Shown in pieces: positions 8,355 through 11,763 of a stretch of 11,763 nucleotides of DNA. Where the stretch lies: positions 1 to 11,763 of the forward strand of contig JACMRO010000291.1 in NCBI GenBank assembly GCA_014376425.1, given 5' to 3'. Source of the stretch: Rubritepida sp. (GTDB lineage Bacteria > Pseudomonadota > Alphaproteobacteria > Acetobacterales > Acetobacteraceae). A program made the translations under genes and the position numbers. Every line of letters begins with the position of its first letter. The stretch's first letter is position 1. The notes under the pieces were generated by a model that was not told where the DNA came from, did not search any database, and saw nothing but the letters and a program-made list of their open reading frames with translations.

Positions 8355-9418
8355 CCCAAGCCCCCCGGCCTCATCTTATCGAACGTGCGGCGGAACTGCT
8401 GGGTCGTGGCGACGGGACGGCGCTGGCCCCTTCGCCGCCGGCAATGCCGGGCACGGCCGTGCCGGGTGCGTCTCGGCCGGCCCCGCCTGCTTCGGGCTCG
8501 GGCGCTGGCGCCACGGCGCCTTTCCCGCCCGGCGCCTCAGCGCCTCTCGCATCCGGCGCAGCAGCGCCAATCCCCTCAGGCGCGTCCGCGCCGATCCCCT
8601 CAGGCGCGTCCGCGCCGATTTCCTCAGGCGCGTCCGCGCCTGTCGTTCCCGAACCGGTCGGCCCTGCCGCGCCCCGGCTCGGCACACCCGCTATCACCCT
8701 GGCCACCCTCTATCGTGCCGGGCTGGTGACCCCGCTGAAAGCAGGGCGCAGGCAGCGTGTGCTTGAGGAGCTGGGGCTGATCCATCACCAGATCCTGCGC
8801 TGTATCGATGAATCGAAGGTTGAACCCTCCGCCCGTCGTCGCATCGTGCTGGTTGCCAGCGCGCTGAAGCAGGAAGGCAAGAGCTTTGTCGCCCTCAACC
8901 TGGCCGCCGGCATCGCGTCCAGCGGCGCCCGCCCGGTGCTGCTGGTCGACGCCGACGGTGCGGCCGGCGCCATGACCAGTCTGCTGGGCGGCAACGACCG
9001 ACCGGGCGTGTTGAACATGGTGGCATCGCCCGAAATGCCGCCTTCCGCCGTGGCGATACCCACCGGCATCCGCCGGCTGTCCTTCGTGCCGCACGGCGCG
9101 ATCCGGCGTAGCGACGTGCCTTCCGGTAGCACGATGGCGCAGGCTATCCTGCGGCTGGCCGCGGCACTGCCCGAGCATGTGCTGGTCATCGACCCGCCAC
9201 CCTGCCTTTCGACCAGCGATTGCAGCGCGTTGGCAGGCGTCTCCGGTCAGGTGGTGTTTGTGGTAGATGCGCAACGCACCCTGACCGATGAGGTGGAAGC
9301 GGCACTGGATGTGCTGGACGCATGTCCCGTGACCCGTCTATTGCTGAATCGCATGCAGCTCAACACACCAGAGACCTTTGGCGCCCATGGCGAATACGGC
9401 GCACCGAATGCTACCTGA
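8351..9418 (+). CDS. XrtA-associated BY-kinase-like ATPase (CpsD/EpsD type)
   Basis: This 355-residue P-loop protein is the likely cytoplasmic partner of the chain-length determinant. Residues about 113-155 (TLATLYRAGLVTPL, then EELGLIHHQIL) resemble the segment that precedes the kinase fold in XrtA-type kinases. The ATPase has Walker A ASALKQEGKS (169-178), Walker A' VLLVDADG (196-203) and Walker B HVLVIDPPP (276-284, D281), then QVVFVVDAQRT (300-310) and LLLNRM near the end. BY-kinases normally end in a tyrosine cluster for autophosphorylation; this tail has one tyrosine (Y349), so kinase activity is uncertain. Between residues about 25 and 110 lies a Pro/Ala/Ser linker with six octapeptide repeats. 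It overlaps the previous gene by 4 nt and the next by about 32 nt. A ParA/MinD-type ATPase is the alternative, but position and motifs favour the kinase family. Confidence 0.88.
   Translation: MTQAPRPHLIERAAELLGRGDGTALAPSPPAMPGTAVPGASRPAPPASGSGAGATAPFPPGASAPLASGAAAPIPSGASAPIPSGASAPISSGASAPVVPEPVGPAAPRLGTPAITLATLYRAGLVTPLKAGRRQRVLEELGLIHHQILRCIDESKVEPSARRRIVLVASALKQEGKSFVALNLAAGIASSGARPVLLVDADGAAGAMTSLLGGNDRPGVLNMVASPEMPPSAVAIPTGIRRLSFVPHGAIRRSDVPSGSTMAQAILRLAAALPEHVLVIDPPPCLSTSDCSALAGVSGQVVFVVDAQRTLTDEVEAALDVLDACPVTRLLLNRMQLNTPETFGAHGEYGAPNAT
8507..8650 (+). repeat. 24-nt tandem repeats encoding the octapeptide GASAPIPS
   Basis: Six in-frame 24-nt units encode GATAPFPP, GASAPLAS, GAAAPIPS, GASAPIPS, GASAPISS and GASAPVVP (residues 53-100 of the kinase-like ATPase). 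The last three are near identical in DNA: units start at 8576, 8600 and 8624 with TCAGGCGCGTCCGCGCC in each, which points to recent duplication. The earlier units have drifted. Confidence 0.9.
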
Positions 9419-11186
9419 CGCCAGTCGTGGTTGCGGCCACTGGCTGGTCTCCATGGGTGCGTTCCTGACCTTCGCCGGAGCGGCCGTGGCGCAGGTGCCC
9501 ACGCCGGCCGGGAGCGGGCTTTCGCCACTCGGGGGGTCCGGTGCTGGCGAGATCGCCGCCCCCACCGGGCCCACCGGGCCCGTGACTGGCGGCGACACGG
9601 TCGGCCTGCTTGGCAGCCCTTTGGCAGGCTCGGTGCCGCTGGACGGGGCGAGGCGTGGGCTGGAGGATGCTACCTTCCGCCCGTTGGGCCTTGGCCTGCC
9701 GAGCGGCGAGCCAGGGCCGCCCGTCATCAACAATCGCGGCTACACATTTACGCCCAGCCTTGGTGGGCAGCTGTTGTGGACCGATAACCTGCAGCAGGGC
9801 GGGCGCGGCCAGCGCAGCGAATTCATCACCACCATCAGCCCCGGCGTGCTGGCAACGGTCGACACGACCCGCCTGAAAGGCGTGCTGGACTACAACCCCA
9901 GCGTGCAAATCTATGCCTCTGATACCGGCCAGACGCGGGTCCTGCAGCGCCTGAACGGGCAGTTGCTGGTCACCATCCTGCCGCAGCTCTTTTTCGTGGA
10001 CTTGCGCGGCAGCGCAAATGTGCAGGTTGCCGGGGGCGGCTTCGCGCCACAGACGTCGCCGGTCGTCACCCGCAACAACCAGGTCCAGACCACCGTATTT
10101 CAAATCTCGCCCTACCTGCTGCAGCGCTTCGGCGATCTGGCCACCGTGCAGGCGGGCTATGCCTTCCAGTCGGTGACGCAGAATGCCGGCGGCAATGGCG
10201 GCGCGGTGCTGACGCCCGGTGGCCAACGGCTGTTCGTCAACCAGAGCTTCATCGCCAACGAGTTGTTCGGCGTGGCGCGTACCGGCCGCGATTTCGGCCG
10301 GCTGACGCTGGAGGGCCGGGTGGTCTCCACCGACTATGACGGCACCGGGGTCCTGCGCGGCGCCTATCGCCGCAACGCCTCGGTCGAGGCCCGTTATTCC
10401 CTGACGCGCTGGCTCGCCGTGCTGGGCGACGGCGGCTACACCTCGCAGCGCTATGCTGGCAACCCGCCTTTCCGGCTGGACGAGCCGACCTGGGGTGCGG
10501 GGTTCCGCGTCAGCCTGGGGCAGGAAAGCTTCGTCACCCTGCGCTACCTGCGCCGCGACGGCTTTGAGGCGCCGCAGGCCGATGCGTACATCCTGCTTGG
10601 CGGCCGCACCCGCCTGTTCGCCAGCTACAACGAACGGCTGACCACCGGGGCTCAGCGCGCCGCCGACTTCCTCTCCAGCACCAATGTTGACGCGCTAGGC
10701 AACCTGACGGACGTGCTGACCGGAGGGCCGGTGCTGCAACCCTTCGCCGACAGCTTCCTGGGCACGCAGAGCAACCTGCAGCGCACCCGCCGCGCCGTGG
10801 TGACGATCAGCCAGAGCTGGCCGCGCGACACCATCAACCTCAGCCTGTCGAGCGAGCGGCGGCGCAATGTGGGGCTCGACCCCACATTCGCCTTCCAGGG
10901 CCAAGCCCAGACGCAAAGTCAGAGCGGGCAGTCCATCAGCATCGCCTGGACACATGATCTCAGCCCGGTCATGTCGGCCACCGGGTCGCTGCAGTATGGG
11001 CGGCTGGAACGCCTGGGCAGCCCAAAAAGCTCGGTCTACAGCGGTAGCGCCACGCTGCTGCGGCAACTCAACCCGCGGCTCAATGGCTTTCTGCAGTACG
11101 GCCACACCCGGCGTGGCGACGTTTCGCTCACCGGCGGCAACGGGGTGCAGAATTTTGTGGTGCTGGGTGTGCGCCAAAGCTTCTGA
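9387..11186 (+). CDS. PEP-CTERM system-associated outer-membrane beta-barrel protein
   Basis: From ATG 9387 this is 599 residues; TTG 9378 and ATG 9408 are other possible starts, and no good ribosome binding site decides between them. A signal peptide with core LVSMGAFLTFAGAAVA ends before QVPTP (cleavage after about residue 35). A Gly/Pro-rich linker (about 36-115) follows, including GPTGPTGP. From YTFTPSLGGQLLWTDN (119-134) on, the sequence has alternating amphipathic strands with many aromatic residues, and it ends in VVLGVRQSF, a terminal aromatic typical of outer-membrane barrels. The pattern agrees with the uncharacterised barrel family found in XrtA/PEP-CTERM exopolysaccharide loci. 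A role as an outer-membrane secretion porin for the polymer is plausible but inferred. It overlaps the 3' end of the kinase gene, so it belongs to the same operon; a 95-nt gap separates it from the ATPase gene. Confidence 0.88.
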   Translation: MANTAHRMLPDASRGCGHWLVSMGAFLTFAGAAVAQVPTPAGSGLSPLGGSGAGEIAAPTGPTGPVTGGDTVGLLGSPLAGSVPLDGARRGLEDATFRPLGLGLPSGEPGPPVINNRGYTFTPSLGGQLLWTDNLQQGGRGQRSEFITTISPGVLATVDTTRLKGVLDYNPSVQIYASDTGQTRVLQRLNGQLLVTILPQLFFVDLRGSANVQVAGGGFAPQTSPVVTRNNQVQTTVFQISPYLLQRFGDLATVQAGYAFQSVTQNAGGNGGAVLTPGGQRLFVNQSFIANELFGVARTGRDFGRLTLEGRVVSTDYDGTGVLRGAYRRNASVEARYSLTRWLAVLGDGGYTSQRYAGNPPFRLDEPTWGAGFRVSLGQESFVTLRYLRRDGFEAPQADAYILLGGRTRLFASYNERLTTGAQRAADFLSSTNVDALGNLTDVLTGGPVLQPFADSFLGTQSNLQRTRRAVVTISQSWPRDTINLSLSSERRRNVGLDPTFAFQGQAQTQSQSGQSISIAWTHDLSPVMSATGSLQYGRLERLGSPKSSVYSGSATLLRQLNPRLNGFLQYGHTRRGDVSLTGGNGVQNFVVLGVRQSF

Positions 11187-11204
11187 CCGTACGCAACCTT
11201 CCGC

Positions 11205-11263
11205 GGCCCCGTTGGTTTCACCGTTTGCCGGATCTCCGGTGAATGTGAGGCCGCCAACCGGCC
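11205..11263 (+). repeat. Compound hairpin between the barrel and ATPase genes
   Basis: TTCACCG (11217-11223) pairs perfectly with CGGTGAA (11237-11243) over a 13-nt loop. An outer stem can form from GTTGG (11211-11215) with CCAAC (11254-11258), continued across a small internal loop by GGCC (11205-11208) with GGCC (11260-11263). No T-run follows, so it is not a standard terminator; it could be an RNA stability or attenuation element, or chance in GC-rich DNA. Confidence 0.4.
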
Positions 11264-11271
11264 CTCCGCAC

Positions 11272-11275
11272 AGGA
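11272..11275 (+). promoter_or_regulatory. Ribosome binding site of the AAA ATPase gene
   Basis: AGGA ends 6 nt before ATG at 11282 and supports that start. It is the best-placed Shine-Dalgarno sequence in the plus-strand arm, as expected for a gene not overlapped by its upstream neighbour. Confidence 0.6.
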
Positions 11276-11281
11276 TCCCGC

Positions 11282-11763
11282 ATGGACATCGATTTCTACG
11301 GGTTTCGCGAACATCCGTTCCTCATGACGCCCAGTCCGAGGCTGTTTTACGCGAGCACCGTGCACCGGCGCGCATTCGCGCACCTGACCTTTGGACTGGC
11401 GCAGAGGGAGGGCTTTGTCGTCGTCACCGGCGAGGTGGGCGCGGGAAAGACCACCCTGATCGAGCGGCTGTGCGGCGAGCTGCAACAGGCCGGTTTCCGG
11501 ATCGCCCGGGTCTCCACCACCCTGCTGTCCGGCGACGACATGCTGCGCATGGTGGCGCACGCCTTCGGCGCACAGTCGGACGGCAGCAAGGCGGCAGTAC
11601 TGCAGAGCCTTACCACCATTCTGCGCAACACGGCCGAACGCCACCTGCTCATCGTGGATGAGGCGCAGGGCTTATCGGCCGGCGCGCTGGAGGAGCTGCG
11701 CATGCTGTCCAACGTGACGCTGGCCAGCCAGCCCAGCCTGCAGACCATCCTGGTTGGTCAGCC
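11282..11763 (+). CDS. XrtA-associated AAA ATPase (ExeA/GspA-like), 3' end cut by window edge
   Basis: The first 160 residues are present. The start MDIDFYGFREHPFLMTPSPR followed by LFYASTVHRRAFAHLTFGL matches the common N-terminus of ExeA/GspA-like ATPases and the XrtA-associated subfamily. Walker A is GEVGAGKTT (50-58) and Walker B is LLIVDEAQGLS (122-132), with TILVGQ (155-160) at the break. Relatives usually run to about 270-350 residues, so about half the gene is missing. In related loci this ATPase sits beside the barrel and kinase genes; its exact job in exopolysaccharide assembly is not settled, though energising an envelope complex is often suggested. There is a 95-nt gap from the barrel gene, so it may be co-transcribed or have its own start. 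The fold is clear; the subfamily rests on context. Confidence 0.9.
   Translation, partial: MDIDFYGFREHPFLMTPSPRLFYASTVHRRAFAHLTFGLAQREGFVVVTGEVGAGKTTLIERLCGELQQAGFRIARVSTTLLSGDDMLRMVAHAFGAQSDGSKAAVLQSLTTILRNTAERHLLIVDEAQGLSAGALEELRMLSNVTLASQPSLQTILVGQ

Noticed and set aside
11205..11263. Rho-independent terminator after the barrel gene
   Set aside because: The stems are real but no run of T follows either one, so termination is not supported by sequence.

Overview
The window holds one side-by-side part of a bacterial exopolysaccharide locus of the exosortase A (XrtA/EpsH, PEP-CTERM) type, with two divergent gene arms around a single intergenic region. The DNA is GC-rich, with strong third-position G/C in the genes. 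The gene families (PrsK, PrsR, PrsT, a Wza-like lipoprotein, an XrtA-type chain-length determinant, a BY-kinase-like ATPase, a PEP-CTERM-associated beta-barrel and an XrtA-type AAA ATPase) point to a Gram-negative proteobacterium. An alphaproteobacterium (Rhodospirillales- or Sphingomonadales-like) is my best guess from style, but the order cannot be fixed from sequence alone.

Left arm, minus strand, reading from 5878 towards 1: an undecaprenyl-phosphate sugar-phosphotransferase (4547-5878), the membrane sensor kinase PrsK (2494-4515), the sigma-54 response regulator PrsR (1106-2497, 4-nt overlap with prsK) and the TPR protein PrsT (start 1099, running off the left edge). The spacing implies one operon that joins the first sugar-transfer step of EPS synthesis to the two-component system known to control PEP-CTERM target genes.

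Right arm, plus strand: an outer-membrane export lipoprotein (6190-6810), a chain-length determinant (6813-8354), its partner tyrosine-kinase-like ATPase (8351-9418, 4-nt overlap), an outer-membrane beta-barrel (about 9387-11186, overlapping the kinase end) and the start of an AAA ATPase (11282 onward, cut by the right edge). Together these would set polymer length and carry it across the envelope. The exosortase, the flippase/polymerase and the PEP-CTERM substrates are not in the window and probably lie further right or elsewhere.

The 311-nt region between the arms is the most interesting non-coding part. About 160 nt of it is only about 28% GC, and dyad-symmetric elements flank that tract on each side. 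No clear sigma-54 promoter was found there by eye, although PrsR has an intact sigma-54 contact loop. Other unusual points are a PrsT without a lipobox cysteine, a 13-glycine run inside the chain-length protein, and an octapeptide-repeat linker plus a tyrosine-poor tail in the kinase. I see no mobile elements, tRNA, rRNA or CRISPR. This is a variant of a known type of system rather than a wholly new one.
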